Positions 7,638 to 16,585 of a DNA stretch of 35,955 bases are shown here, piece by piece. Under the pieces are notes generated by a model that was given only the letters and a program-made list of their open reading frames with translations, made no database searches and was not told where the DNA came from. A program made the position numbers and the translations under genes. Origin of the DNA: JBOFGK01 sp051649085 (GTDB lineage Bacteria; Bacillota_I; Bacilli_A; UBA3375); the NCBI GenBank assembly GCA_051649085.1, contig JBOFGK010000019.1, positions 1 through 35,955 of the forward strand. The letters run 5' to 3'. Each line of letters begins with the position of its first letter. The stretch's first letter is position 1.

Positions 7638-9493
7638 ATCGACTAAATAAAGTGCAACTTGAAGCAATTCAAGCTGAGAATAATGTAGTTGTGATTTTAG
7701 CAGGGGCCGGTAGTGGGAAAACTACTGTTCTTGTCAAAAAAATAGAATATTTAATTTTAGAACAAGGGGTTGAACCGGGTTCAATTCTTGCGATTACATT
7801 TACTAATAAAGCAGCCAAGGAAATGAAAGAACGATTAACAACTAATTTAGGTCCATATGCGAGCGCTGTCTGGGTAATGACCTTTCATGCGTTTGCAGTT
7901 AGAGTTATACGTCAACAAATTAGTAAATTACCAGCGTACAATCAAAAATTTTTAATCATTGATGACGATGATAAAAAGAAAATTTTGAAGAAATACATTA
8001 AAGATAACTTTTTGGAACTTAAGCCACAGCAATGCGTATATGCAATTAGTTCGGCTAAAGCTTATGCAACGGATATAGATGATGTAGAATTTGGAATCGA
8101 CGAAGAATACCGAAGTGTTTATCGATATTATACTGAGTATTTAAAAGCAAATAATGCAATGGATTTTGATGATTTATTATTATATGCTCATTGGTTGTTA
8201 TCCTTAAAAGATGTTCAAGTCTATTATCAAACAAAGTTTAAATATATTCATGTAGATGAATTTCAAGATACTTCTTCGATTCAAGCAGAGATGCTTAAAT
8301 ATATGAAGAGTTCAACAAATAAATTATTTATTGTCGGAGATATTGATCAATCGATTTATACTTGGCGTGGAGCAGTAGTTGATAATATGCTGAAAATAGA
8401 GCAAGTTTATAAAGATGTGAAAATCATAAAGCTTGAGCAAAATTATCGTTCTACGTCAACTATTCTTGATTCAGCCAATAGTTTAATTGAAAATAATCTT
8501 AATCGTTTTGAAAAAGAATTGTGGACAGAAAACGTTGGTGGTCAAGCGATTAGTTGGACCCAAGCAACAAGTATGAATCAAGAGGCAACTAATACAGTAC
8601 GAGAAATTGATTCATTAATTGATAATGGTCATCCAATGAATGAAATTGCAGTTTTATATCGGTACAATTATCAATCTAGAAAAGTTGAGGAAGAATTAGT
8701 AAAAAAAGGAATTTCGTACGTTTTGTATGGCGGATTACGTTTTTACGAACGAATGGAAATTAAAGATGTACTTGCTTATTTAAGATTAATTGTTAATCCA
8801 AACGATAATATAAGTTTTTTACGAGTGGCAAATGTCCCTAAGCGAAAAGTTGGAGAAATTGCTTTAAATAAATTGATGAATTATGCAACAGATAATCAAA
8901 CATCTTATTTAAAAGCAGGGCTTGAAATTGGTGCAAAGTCTTTACGAGAATTTATTGAAAAGGTGACATCTGTAAATCAAGTGAAACTAATTGAAGATTT
9001 TCAAGTTGAAGTAATGAATTTCCTCCAAGCAATTAATTATTTTGACTACTTAACTGAGTATGATGACAAAGGAGAAGAACGTCGTCAAAATGTTGAGGAA
9101 TTACTAAATGGAATTGCGGAAATTTTAAGTGAGGGTGAACAAACACTTGAAGATTATTTAAGTGAAGTTGCAATCTTTTCTGAAAAGACAGAAGTTGATG
9201 AAGACACAGTTGTTTTATCAACAATTCATGGTGCCAAAGGTTTAGAGTTTGATTCGGTTTTTGTAATTGGAATGTGTGAAGGAAAATTTCCTAAGGAAGC
9301 CGCACTTTTCGATGAAACAGAACTTGAAGAAGAACGTAGATTATGTTATGTGGCGATTACGCGTGCTCGACATCAATTATATGTTTCAAATTATCTCTAT
9401 GACTATACAGGAAATTATTTAGAAGCCTCAAGATTTATTGGTGAAATGGGGATCGAAAGTCAAAGTGTTGGTTGGGATGATTTTATTTTTTAA
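7634..9493 (+). CDS. UvrD/PcrA-type superfamily 1 DNA helicase, short form
   Basis: 619 residues. All SF1A helicase motifs are present: Walker A AGAGSGKT (23-30), Ia TFTNKAAKEMKERL, II DEFQD (about 209-213), III GDIDQSIYTWRGA, IV EQNYRST, V TIHGAKGLEFDSV and VI ERRLCYVAITRAR. These 3'-5' helicases unwind DNA in repair and in clearing replication barriers. PcrA and UvrD are usually about 720-750 residues with a C-terminal Tudor-like domain that contacts RNA polymerase; this protein stops about 50 residues after motif VI and lacks that tail. It could be the PcrA orthologue shortened in this lineage or a Rep-like paralogue. It is translationally coupled to tsaD. Confidence 0.9.
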   Translation: MNRLNKVQLEAIQAENNVVVILAGAGSGKTTVLVKKIEYLILEQGVEPGSILAITFTNKAAKEMKERLTTNLGPYASAVWVMTFHAFAVRVIRQQISKLPAYNQKFLIIDDDDKKKILKKYIKDNFLELKPQQCVYAISSAKAYATDIDDVEFGIDEEYRSVYRYYTEYLKANNAMDFDDLLLYAHWLLSLKDVQVYYQTKFKYIHVDEFQDTSSIQAEMLKYMKSSTNKLFIVGDIDQSIYTWRGAVVDNMLKIEQVYKDVKIIKLEQNYRSTSTILDSANSLIENNLNRFEKELWTENVGGQAISWTQATSMNQEATNTVREIDSLIDNGHPMNEIAVLYRYNYQSRKVEEELVKKGISYVLYGGLRFYERMEIKDVLAYLRLIVNPNDNISFLRVANVPKRKVGEIALNKLMNYATDNQTSYLKAGLEIGAKSLREFIEKVTSVNQVKLIEDFQVEVMNFLQAINYFDYLTEYDDKGEERRQNVEELLNGIAEILSEGEQTLEDYLSEVAIFSEKTEVDEDTVVLSTIHGAKGLEFDSVFVIGMCEGKFPKEAALFDETELEEERRLCYVAITRARHQLYVSNYLYDYTGNYLEASRFIGEMGIESQSVGWDDFIF

Positions 9494-9606
9494 AAAACAA
9501 AAATATCAGTTTGATGGGTACTTTACAAATTTAAACGCTTTTTGTAAAAAACACAGACCATTTCTAAAAAATACGTGCGAACATTTGTAAATAAAGGAAT
9601 ATTTAA

Positions 9607-9635
9607 TTGAAAAAAATCCAAAAGTATGGTATAAT
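9607..9635 (+). promoter_or_regulatory. rpsF operon promoter
   Basis: TTGAAA (9607-9612), 17-bp spacer, TATAAT (9630-9635) with a TGG extended -10. This is a near-consensus housekeeping promoter, and the first strong one for the long downstream gene block. Start of transcription is expected near 9642. Confidence 0.9.
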
Positions 9636-9642
9636 TATACGT

Positions 9643-9694
9643 GAGTAAATTAATATAAATGTATTTTACTCCTTGCGAAATATCGCCGAAAAAG
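9643..9694 (+). promoter_or_regulatory. rpsF leader, probable S6:S18-binding RNA motif
   Basis: First stem: GAGTAAA (9643-9649) with TTTACTC (9665-9671). Second: CTT (9672-9674) with AAG (9692-9694) enclosing GCGA/TCGC (9675-9678/9683-9686) and a CCG trinucleotide (9686-9688) in the internal loop. A CCG-containing leader bound by the S6:S18 complex is a described autoregulatory element upstream of rpsF in many bacteria. Position and CCG agree; the fold is hand-drawn. Confidence 0.5.
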
Positions 9695-9711
9695 ACCAAA
9701 AGGAGGATAAG

Positions 9712-10035
9712 ATGAAGAAATACGAGGTTGGATTTATTGTACGTAGTACAATTGATCAAGAAGCTGCAACTGCTGTAGCTGATAGATTAAAAGCGATCTA
9801 TACTGAAAATGATTGTTCAGTGTTAGAAGAAGTTAATTTAGGTGTTAAAGAACTTGCGTATACAATTGATAAAAAGTATACATCAGGTTACTACACATTC
9901 TTAATTGTTGATGCAACACATGAAGCTAATTTAGAATTCGAAAGAATTTGTAGAATTAGTGAAGACGTTATTCGTTTCATGGTAATCGATGTAGATAATG
10001 TTGCTGGATCAACATTAGATATCATTAGAAAATAA
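9712..10035 (+). CDS. rpsF: 30S ribosomal protein S6
   Basis: 107 residues including the standard S6 core of about 95. S6 pairs with S18 on the 16S central domain platform. The sequence MKKYEVGFIVRSTIDQE and the GVKELAYTIDKKYTSGYYTFL segment are characteristic. A longer frame from 9673 lies in the leader RNA; ATG 9712 is preceded by the strong site AGGAGG and is chosen. First gene of the rpsF-ssb-rpsR cluster, whose outer genes encode the two partners that bind the leader motif. Confidence 0.96.
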   Translation: MKKYEVGFIVRSTIDQEAATAVADRLKAIYTENDCSVLEEVNLGVKELAYTIDKKYTSGYYTFLIVDATHEANLEFERICRISEDVIRFMVIDVDNVAGSTLDIIRK

Positions 10036-10059
10036 ATTGCAAATTAACTAGGAGATATT

Positions 10060-10503
10060 ATGGTAAATAATGTGACACTTGTTGGAAGAATTACCAAAGC
10101 ACCAGAATTACGTTATGGTGCAAGTGGAAATGCGGCTTGTAATTTTACGTTAGCATGTAATCGTAACTTTAAAAATGCTAATGGAGAGTATGATGCTGAT
10201 TTCATTAATTGTACTGTTTTTGGAGCAACTGCCGAAAGAATGGAACAATATGTACAAAAAGGAGCATTACTAGCAGTAACAGGTAGAATTCAGACTAGAA
10301 ATTATGATAATAATGCAGGTCAAAGAGTTTATGTAACTGAAGTAGTAGCATCAAACGTAACATTTTTAGAGCCTAAGTCAAACGGAGCGAGACCACAAAC
10401 TCAATCAACAGGATTTAGTCCATACGATAATGTTGAATCAGCATTCAATGCAAGTGATATTAATTCTTTTTCTCAAGTTGAAGATGATGATTTACCATTC
10501 TAA
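10060..10503 (+). CDS. ssb: Single-stranded DNA-binding protein
   Basis: 147 residues. N-terminal OB fold (about 1-105) with MVNNVTLVGRITKAPELRY, NCTVFGATAERMEQYVQKGALLAVTGRIQTRNY; a disordered Gln/Ser/Asn-rich linker; and the acidic tip DDDLPF, which recruits replication and repair partners. SSB coats single-stranded DNA in replication, recombination and repair. It sits between rpsF and rpsR as in most Bacillota, and is thus tied to ribosomal protein expression. Confidence 0.97.
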   Translation: MVNNVTLVGRITKAPELRYGASGNAACNFTLACNRNFKNANGEYDADFINCTVFGATAERMEQYVQKGALLAVTGRIQTRNYDNNAGQRVYVTEVVASNVTFLEPKSNGARPQTQSTGFSPYDNVESAFNASDINSFSQVEDDDLPF

Positions 10504-10518
10504 ATATAAAGGAGAACA

Positions 10519-10773
10519 ATGGCTAGAAAAGTAATCAAAAAGAAACCAGCTTTTTTCCGTAGTCGTCGTGAATGTTACTTTACAAAAAATAACATTCAGT
10601 ACATTGACTATAAAGATACTGATTTATTATTTAAATATATCAATGATAAAGGAAAAATCAAGTCTCGTCGTGCGACTGGAACAAAAGCAATTTACCAACG
10701 TGAGCTTGCAATTGCAATCAAAAGATCACGTCATATGGCATTAATGCCGTTCGTAAAAGTAACAACTAAATAA
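10519..10773 (+). CDS. rpsR: 30S ribosomal protein S18
   Basis: 84 residues, normal. The S18 core IDYKDTDLLFKYINDKGKI, then SRRATGTKAIYQRELAIAIK and the basic HMALMPF end are clear. It binds S6 in the 30S platform. The start has a GGAGA site. A hairpin with a T-rich tail follows 12 bases after the stop and separates rpsR from gdpP. Confidence 0.97.
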   Translation: MARKVIKKKPAFFRSRRECYFTKNNIQYIDYKDTDLLFKYINDKGKIKSRRATGTKAIYQRELAIAIKRSRHMALMPFVKVTTK

Positions 10774-10784
10774 TAATGATAAAT

Positions 10785-10817
10785 CACACAGAATTTTTCT
10801 GTGTGGTGTTATTTTAT
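10785..10817 (+). terminator. Terminator or attenuator after rpsR
   Basis: Nine-bp stem CACACAGAA (10785-10793) / TTCTGTGTG (10797-10805) with a three-base loop, then GTGTTATTTTATTT. The T-run is interrupted and only 15 bases separate it from gdpP, with no promoter visible, so partial termination with read-through is likely. Confidence 0.7.
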
Positions 10818-10832
10818 TTATGAGGAGGTGTA

Positions 10833-12680
10833 ATGAACTACAAAATGATTTTTAGTAATTTAGTATTGCTATTATTTGTATATTTAGGCATGAAAGTACT
10901 TGGATTTGAACTTACAACAACTTTAGTTTTTATTGGTGTTTTAGTAATTATAAACTTGATTTCAAATTATTTTATTGCTAAAAAAAATTACTTTGATTTT
11001 ATTGAGAAAAACTTAAAAATTGCTAAAAATGATTTAATAGATCAATACAAAGTTGCAATAGTTGTAACTAAAGGAAAAAATGTTGTTTGGGCAAATAGTT
11101 ATGCCTATAAAGAATTTCCGGAATTATTGAGTAATCAAAGGATGGAAGCAATAAATTTAGTTGAAGGAATGGATAAACTTAAATTTAAAAACAAAATTTA
11201 TAATGTTGAACAGACAGAAAGTACTTACTTTTTAACGAATATTACAAATGAACAACGTGCAATTAATCAACTAGAAAAGCTACAACTAGTCATTGGATTA
11301 CTACAAATTGATAATTATTACTATTTGGAAAGTACAATGCCTCGAGATCAATTTAGTGAAATGGATGTTATTATAAAGCGTGAAATTTATAAAAAATTAA
11401 CAGAATATGGAATATATTATCAGGAAATAAGTGATGATAAATTTCATCTAAATATTCCAATTGATGTTTTGAATAAACAGCAAGATAAACGCTTTCCATT
11501 TATTCAAGAAATAGTAGATATTGTTGGTGCACAAAATTTCGAAACATCGTTAAGTTTTGGAATTGCAACTAACTATGAATCTGTACTAATGATTGGAACT
11601 CGTGCTCAAGAAGCACTTGACCTTGCAATAAGTCGTGGTGGTGGACAAATTGTTATTTTCAATGCAGAAAAACGAAAATATATTGGTGGAAAAATTACCG
11701 CAGTTAAAAGTTCTTCGAAACTTAGAAGTCGAGTTGTCTTTAATACAATTAAGAATATGATTAAAGATCGTGACTGTTTATACTTAGTGACACACAAATA
11801 TGCTGATTATGATGGACTTGCAAGTATGATGATTTTATCAGACTTAATTAGAAATGTTAATGAGCGGATTGAAATTAAAATTCTGGTTGATGAAACGACT
11901 GATCAGAAGATGCTTGCCAAGTTTCATAAATTAAAAAATCTAAATATTGCTTACAGTACAGTAATTGATAAAACTCAAACGAATTTATTAATTGTTGTTG
12001 ATACGCAAGCAAAAGATTATTTATCGCATCCACAAGTGTTTTCACAAATTGACGATGTAATTGTAATTGATCATCACCAAACGCCAGAAAATTACATTGG
12101 AACATCATTATTTAGTTGGATAGAACCAAGTGTCTCATCTACAGTTGAGATGTTATTAGAAATTATGATTTCACAGCAATATAAAATGACAGATAAGGAA
12201 CGAGTAAAATTTGCATTATTAGGAATTTTGACGGACACGAACAACTTCTTATTTAGAACGGATAGAAATACACTTGAAGCTACTTCGTATTTAGTTGGAA
12301 TGGGTGTCGAAATTGTGCAAGCTTTAGAAGAAATTGAATTTAGTTATGAACAATTTACTGAGCGTCAAGCGTTAATTAATCAAGCAAATTTTGAAAAAAA
12401 CATTTGTATTGTTGAAGCAAATTATAATGTTGAAAGTGTGATGATGAGTATTGTTGGTAATGAATTATTGAAAATAGATGGTATTGATTGTGTCTTGCTA
12501 ACGGCGCCGACAAATAACAATAATAAATATAACGTTAAATTAAGAACGTCGAGTAAAATAAATAGTAAAAGAGTTATTGAAGAATTCGGTGGTGGAGGAC
12601 ATGCTTCTCAAGCAGCCGGAGTCTTAACTTACGAACAAATAAATGATTTAAAGAAATTATTAATGAGATTGGAGATATAA
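10833..12680 (+). CDS. gdpP: Cyclic-di-AMP phosphodiesterase (GdpP/YybT type)
   Basis: 615 residues, slightly short for GdpP (about 650). Two N-terminal membrane helices (about 7-24 and 30-50) anchor it. Then come a degenerate PAS region, a degenerate GGDEF domain (about 145-300) without an intact GGDEF motif, and a DHH/DHHA1 phosphodiesterase: HKYADYDGLAS (about 320), the VIDHHQ signature (about 410) and GGGGHASQAAG (about 586). GdpP hydrolyses c-di-AMP, a messenger for osmotic and cell-wall homeostasis. It overlaps rplI by one base and stands in the gdpP-rplI-dnaB order known from Bacilli. The catalytic metal-ligand motifs look intact. Confidence 0.93.
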   Translation: MNYKMIFSNLVLLLFVYLGMKVLGFELTTTLVFIGVLVIINLISNYFIAKKNYFDFIEKNLKIAKNDLIDQYKVAIVVTKGKNVVWANSYAYKEFPELLSNQRMEAINLVEGMDKLKFKNKIYNVEQTESTYFLTNITNEQRAINQLEKLQLVIGLLQIDNYYYLESTMPRDQFSEMDVIIKREIYKKLTEYGIYYQEISDDKFHLNIPIDVLNKQQDKRFPFIQEIVDIVGAQNFETSLSFGIATNYESVLMIGTRAQEALDLAISRGGGQIVIFNAEKRKYIGGKITAVKSSSKLRSRVVFNTIKNMIKDRDCLYLVTHKYADYDGLASMMILSDLIRNVNERIEIKILVDETTDQKMLAKFHKLKNLNIAYSTVIDKTQTNLLIVVDTQAKDYLSHPQVFSQIDDVIVIDHHQTPENYIGTSLFSWIEPSVSSTVEMLLEIMISQQYKMTDKERVKFALLGILTDTNNFLFRTDRNTLEATSYLVGMGVEIVQALEEIEFSYEQFTERQALINQANFEKNICIVEANYNVESVMMSIVGNELLKIDGIDCVLLTAPTNNNNKYNVKLRTSSKINSKRVIEEFGGGGHASQAAGVLTYEQINDLKKLLMRLEI

Positions 12681-13120
12681 TGAAAGTAATATTATTAGAG
12701 AATGTAAAAAAAGTAGGAAATAAAAATGAAGTAGTTGAAGTATCGACAGGATTTGCGCAAAATGTGTTATTTAAAAAGAAACAAGCGGTTGAAGCAAATG
12801 AAACTAATTTAGCGAAATTAAATGCACGACTTGCAAACGATGAGGCAGACTACCAAGCTTCAAAAGAAGAGGCACTAGAAATAAAAGCCAAAATGGAAGC
12901 AGTTGAATATGAATTCAAATTAAAAGCTGGTAAAAATGGAGCGGTTTTCGGAAGTGTTTCAACTAAACAAATAATTGCTAAACTAAAAGAAGTTGGTTAT
13001 TCAGTTGATAAAAAGCAAATTCATTTAGAACCAATTTCGCGTTTAGGCTATGAAACAGTGAAAGTAAAATTACATAAAGAAGTTGAAGCAGAAATTAAAA
13101 TATTAATCAAAGGAGAATAA
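12680..13120 (+). CDS. rplI: 50S ribosomal protein L9
   Basis: 146 residues. The N-terminal domain begins MKVILLENVKKVGNKNEVVEV, followed by FAQNVLFKKKQAVEA and a long charged connecting helix (about 45-75), then the C-terminal rRNA-binding domain with GAVFGSVSTKQI. L9 spans from the L1 stalk base and affects reading-frame maintenance. Its ATG shares a base with the gdpP stop and its stop shares a base with the dnaB ATG, so the three are translationally coupled. Confidence 0.97.
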   Translation: MKVILLENVKKVGNKNEVVEVSTGFAQNVLFKKKQAVEANETNLAKLNARLANDEADYQASKEEALEIKAKMEAVEYEFKLKAGKNGAVFGSVSTKQIIAKLKEVGYSVDKKQIHLEPISRLGYETVKVKLHKEVEAEIKILIKGE

Positions 13121-14475
13121 TGTCTGAAGCTCAAAGAACAATTCCTCATAGTATTGAAGCTGAACAGGCAGTTATCGCTTCAATACTAATTGATCCGGAA
13201 AAAATCCGTGAAATTAGTGAGATTTTAAGCCCAACTTATTTTTACCATAAAGCAAATGAAATAATATTTGATACATTTCTTCAAATGCAAAGAGAACAAA
13301 TTGTTATCGATATTTTAACGGTTAAAAGTTACTTAGAAGCAAAAAAAGCACTGGCAACAGTAGGTGGTGTTGAATATTTAATTGATTTAGCAGATGCAAT
13401 TCCAACTTCAGAAAATGCGGGTGAATATGCGAAAATTATTCACGATAAATTTGTTCTTCGTGAGACAATAAAACGTGCAAACGATATTTTAAATGAATCG
13501 TATCAACCAATAAGTGCGCATCAGTTAATTGAATTTGCAGAAAAAGAAATTTTTTCACTTAGTAAACTAATGAGAAGTGAGGATTTTTTAAATTGGAATG
13601 ATGTCATTACAAAATCATATAGTGAATTAATTGAAAGAATTGCGCAAGATAATAAAAAAATTACTGGTTTAAGTACAGGATTTGTTAACTTGGACAGTTT
13701 GACAGCCGGACTTCAAAAATCCGATCTAATTATTTTAGCCGCTCGACCATCAGTTGGAAAAACAGCCTTTTCCTTAAATTTGGCTAGAAATGTTGCCTTT
13801 AAAAATAATGCTCATGTCGCTTTCTTTTCTTTAGAAATGGCAGCAGATCAATTACTGACAAGAATGCTTGCGTCGGAAACAAAAGTCCCCATCCAAAAAA
13901 TTAAACTTGGGACAATTACACAAGAAGAACAGCAAATCATTAACAATGGATATGATGAATTATCAAAACTCCACTTCTATGTTGATGACACGGCTGGGAT
14001 TAAAATTGGTGATATTAAAAGTAAATGTCGAAAGCTAAAGTTAGAGTCTGGACTTGACATGATTTTAATTGATTATCTACAATTAATTACAACAAATGGA
14101 ACAATCGAAAACCGTCAACAAGAAGTATCGTTTATTTCTCGTGAGTTAAAAGGACTTGCTAAAGAATTAAATGTGCCAATTGTTGCTTTATCACAGCTAT
14201 CACGTGGTGTAGAACAACGTGCGGATAAGCGACCGATGATGTCAGATATTCGAGAGTCAGGATCAATTGAACAAGATGCCGATATCATTATGATGCTATA
14301 TCGTCCAGAATATTATGGTGCAAATTTAGAAGATGGAGAACTTGAACAAATGTATGAAGGAAAAACCGAACTTTCACTTGTTAAACATCGTAATGGAGAG
14401 ACTGGAACATTAGAATTTAAATTTGAAAAAGAAGTTAACCGCTTCCGACCAATTATAGGAGAAACATATGAGTAA
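13120..14475 (+). CDS. dnaB: Replicative DNA helicase (DnaB family; DnaC in Bacillus naming)
   Basis: 451 residues. The N-terminal collar domain starts IPHSIEAEQAVIASIL; the RecA-like motor has Walker A ARPSVGKTAF (about 208-217), Walker B ILIDYLQLI, and the DnaB motifs LSQLSRGVEQRADKRP and SGSIEQDADIIMMLYRPEYY. The hexamer unwinds the fork 5'-3'. It begins on the last base of the rplI stop and overlaps the M23 peptidase gene by 8 bases. No intein is present. Confidence 0.97.
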   Translation: MSEAQRTIPHSIEAEQAVIASILIDPEKIREISEILSPTYFYHKANEIIFDTFLQMQREQIVIDILTVKSYLEAKKALATVGGVEYLIDLADAIPTSENAGEYAKIIHDKFVLRETIKRANDILNESYQPISAHQLIEFAEKEIFSLSKLMRSEDFLNWNDVITKSYSELIERIAQDNKKITGLSTGFVNLDSLTAGLQKSDLIILAARPSVGKTAFSLNLARNVAFKNNAHVAFFSLEMAADQLLTRMLASETKVPIQKIKLGTITQEEQQIINNGYDELSKLHFYVDDTAGIKIGDIKSKCRKLKLESGLDMILIDYLQLITTNGTIENRQQEVSFISRELKGLAKELNVPIVALSQLSRGVEQRADKRPMMSDIRESGSIEQDADIIMMLYRPEYYGANLEDGELEQMYEGKTELSLVKHRNGETGTLEFKFEKEVNRFRPIIGETYE

Positions 14476-15952
14476 ACTTCGATATATAATTTGGTTTTTC
14501 TCTCTTTTAATCTTTGTTTCGATCGTATCAGTACTTGGTTTTATTGAAACAAATGATACGAAAGACCCTAAAATGAATTCAGTCTATATGGTTTATAATG
14601 ATAATGCGCTAATTGGTCAAGTCTCAAATGAAGGAATGCAATCACAAATTGTGGAAAAAATAAAAACGGTTGAAGAAAAAAATACAGAACCAGATGTTGC
14701 TACAAAGAATTTAGAAACAAATACAAATATAAAAAAATATGATACCTTTTTAACCTTTTCCCCTGAACTTGAAAATCAAGTTGTCCAAAAAGTAAATGAA
14801 AATACTAAGTTACTTGATTGGGGTTATAAATTAACGGTTGATAAAAAAGAATATTATTTACAAGAAGATCAAGATATCCAATGGGTAAAAGATAAAATTA
14901 TTGAAACGGAATTAAATGATTCAACAGCCTATCTAAATTATAAAGAAACAGGAGTTGTGCAACCTTTTACTAAAGATGGAGTAAAACTACTGAAAATGGA
15001 ATTTGAAGATAAGATGGAAGTTGAAAAAAAACAAGTCCCAATTGATGAAGTAATAACTAAAAAAGAAGATCTATTATTTGAGTTAACTCACAATAAAGAT
15101 GAACCGAAGAAAGAAATGTTAGTAACAGCTGGTGTTTCACTTGAACAAATTGCTAAAGAAAATAATCTTACAATAGATGAACTTCGGTTAAATAATCCCG
15201 AACTTGCTGGTTCGGCAACGGTCTTTGATGGTCAAAAACTTATTGTCAATAAACCAGAACCACAATATAACCTTGCAGTTTATACACAAAAAGTTGTGAC
15301 AGAAGAAATGGATTTTCGTATAGAAAAACGACGTACAAAAGCACTTTATCTTGGTCAAGAACAATTAGTTTCAGCTGGTAAAAAAGGTGTACAAGAAGTA
15401 ACGTATTTAAATAAATTAGTTAATGGTGAGTTAGCATTTCAAGAACCAACAAATTATAATGTATTAGAATTGCCAATTAGTGAAATCTATAATGTTGGTG
15501 ATTCAGAAGTGCCTGGTGTTGGGACAGGGACTCTAACAAAACCAATCGATTTACCGATAAGTTGTGGATATGGATGTTATAATGGACACAAAGGGTCAGA
15601 TTTCCAAACAGGTCAAGTAATTGGAATACCAATTTATGCTGCAGATAATGGTGTAATAACTGCTCAAACAGGTGGAACTTGGGACTGGAATGGATATGGT
15701 AATTTAATTGAGATTGATCATAATAATGGTTACTTCACAAGATATGGACACTTAATGGAAGGTGGAATTAGAGTAAGTCCCGGTCAAAAAGTTGCAAAAG
15801 GTGACTTGATTGGATATTCTGGAAATAGTGGACTCTCGACAGGACCACACCTTCACTTCGAACTTAGATATGGAAGTAGTGCCTTAAGTTCTACACCATT
15901 TGACTCTTCAATTTATTTAGACGGGAGTAGATCGTATATTGGTGCGAGGTAA
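14468..15952 (+). CDS. Membrane-anchored M23 peptidase with LysM and G5 domains
   Basis: 494 residues. An N-terminal membrane segment (about 5-25, YIIWFFSLLIFVSIVSVLGF) acts as signal anchor. After an acidic/lysine-rich extracellular stretch come a LysM domain (about 216-262), a G5 domain (about 268-345) and a C-terminal M23 (LytM) metallopeptidase (about 360-488). The zinc ligands appear as GHKGSDF and the HLHFE motif, both intact. It should cut peptidoglycan cross-bridges or stem peptides outside the membrane, implying a cell wall. Its ATG lies 8 bases inside dnaB, so its translation is coupled to the helicase, an unusual pairing of wall hydrolysis with replication genes. Confidence 0.92.
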   Translation: MSKLRYIIWFFSLLIFVSIVSVLGFIETNDTKDPKMNSVYMVYNDNALIGQVSNEGMQSQIVEKIKTVEEKNTEPDVATKNLETNTNIKKYDTFLTFSPELENQVVQKVNENTKLLDWGYKLTVDKKEYYLQEDQDIQWVKDKIIETELNDSTAYLNYKETGVVQPFTKDGVKLLKMEFEDKMEVEKKQVPIDEVITKKEDLLFELTHNKDEPKKEMLVTAGVSLEQIAKENNLTIDELRLNNPELAGSATVFDGQKLIVNKPEPQYNLAVYTQKVVTEEMDFRIEKRRTKALYLGQEQLVSAGKKGVQEVTYLNKLVNGELAFQEPTNYNVLELPISEIYNVGDSEVPGVGTGTLTKPIDLPISCGYGCYNGHKGSDFQTGQVIGIPIYAADNGVITAQTGGTWDWNGYGNLIEIDHNNGYFTRYGHLMEGGIRVSPGQKVAKGDLIGYSGNSGLSTGPHLHFELRYGSSALSSTPFDSSIYLDGSRSYIGAR

Positions 15953-15992
15953 GAAAATTTCTAGTTGAATACAAATGTAAAAAAGGACAATT

Positions 15993-16577
15993 ATGAGTAA
16001 AAAAATAAATGAACTGATATCAAGTTTAATGAAGTTGCCGAGTGTTGGTGAAAAGACAGCAAGTCGTTACGCATATGCATTAGTAAATGATCAAGAAGCA
16101 ATTAGTGAATTAATTCAAAGATTAAGTATGGCCCAAACAATCGTAAAATGTACTAATTGCCAAAGGTTAAGTGATGAAGAATTGTGTGAAATTTGCTTGG
16201 ATAATGCTCGTAAAAGCAGTCCTCTCATTGTTGTGGAAGGCAGTCGAGATATCGACAAAATAGAAAATATCTTTCCAGGAATGTATCAATTTCACGTTTT
16301 AGGTGGAGTTGTAGATCCATTAATTGGAATGAATATTGAAAATTTAAGTTTTAATAAGCTTTTTGAAAGAATTGGAACAGGTACATTTAAAGAATTAATG
16401 CTAGTTTTACCAGCAACCAATGAAGGTGAATTAACATCAACATATATAAAACGTAAACTTGCAAATGTTGACATTAAAATAAGTAAGCTTGCTCAAGGAA
16501 TTCCTATTGGAAGTAGCTTAGAATATTTAGATGAAATTACATTATTGCGATCAATTGAAGGTCGACAAAACTTTTAA
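15993..16577 (+). CDS. recR: Recombination mediator RecR
   Basis: 194 residues, normal. N-terminal helix-hairpin-helix (LPSVGEKTASRYAYAL), C4 zinc finger CTNCQRLSDEELCEIC (about 54-69), and a Toprim domain beginning PLIVVEGSRDIDKIE, with the GGVVDPLIGM segment. RecR works with RecO/RecF to load RecA at gaps. A GGACA site precedes ATG 15993. The usual partner gene ybaB/dnaX is not next to it here. The Fur-YbeY fusion gene follows after 8 bases, so they share a transcript. Confidence 0.95.
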   Translation: MSKKINELISSLMKLPSVGEKTASRYAYALVNDQEAISELIQRLSMAQTIVKCTNCQRLSDEELCEICLDNARKSSPLIVVEGSRDIDKIENIFPGMYQFHVLGGVVDPLIGMNIENLSFNKLFERIGTGTFKELMLVLPATNEGELTSTYIKRKLANVDIKISKLAQGIPIGSSLEYLDEITLLRSIEGRQNF

Positions 16578-16585
16578 GGAATAAA

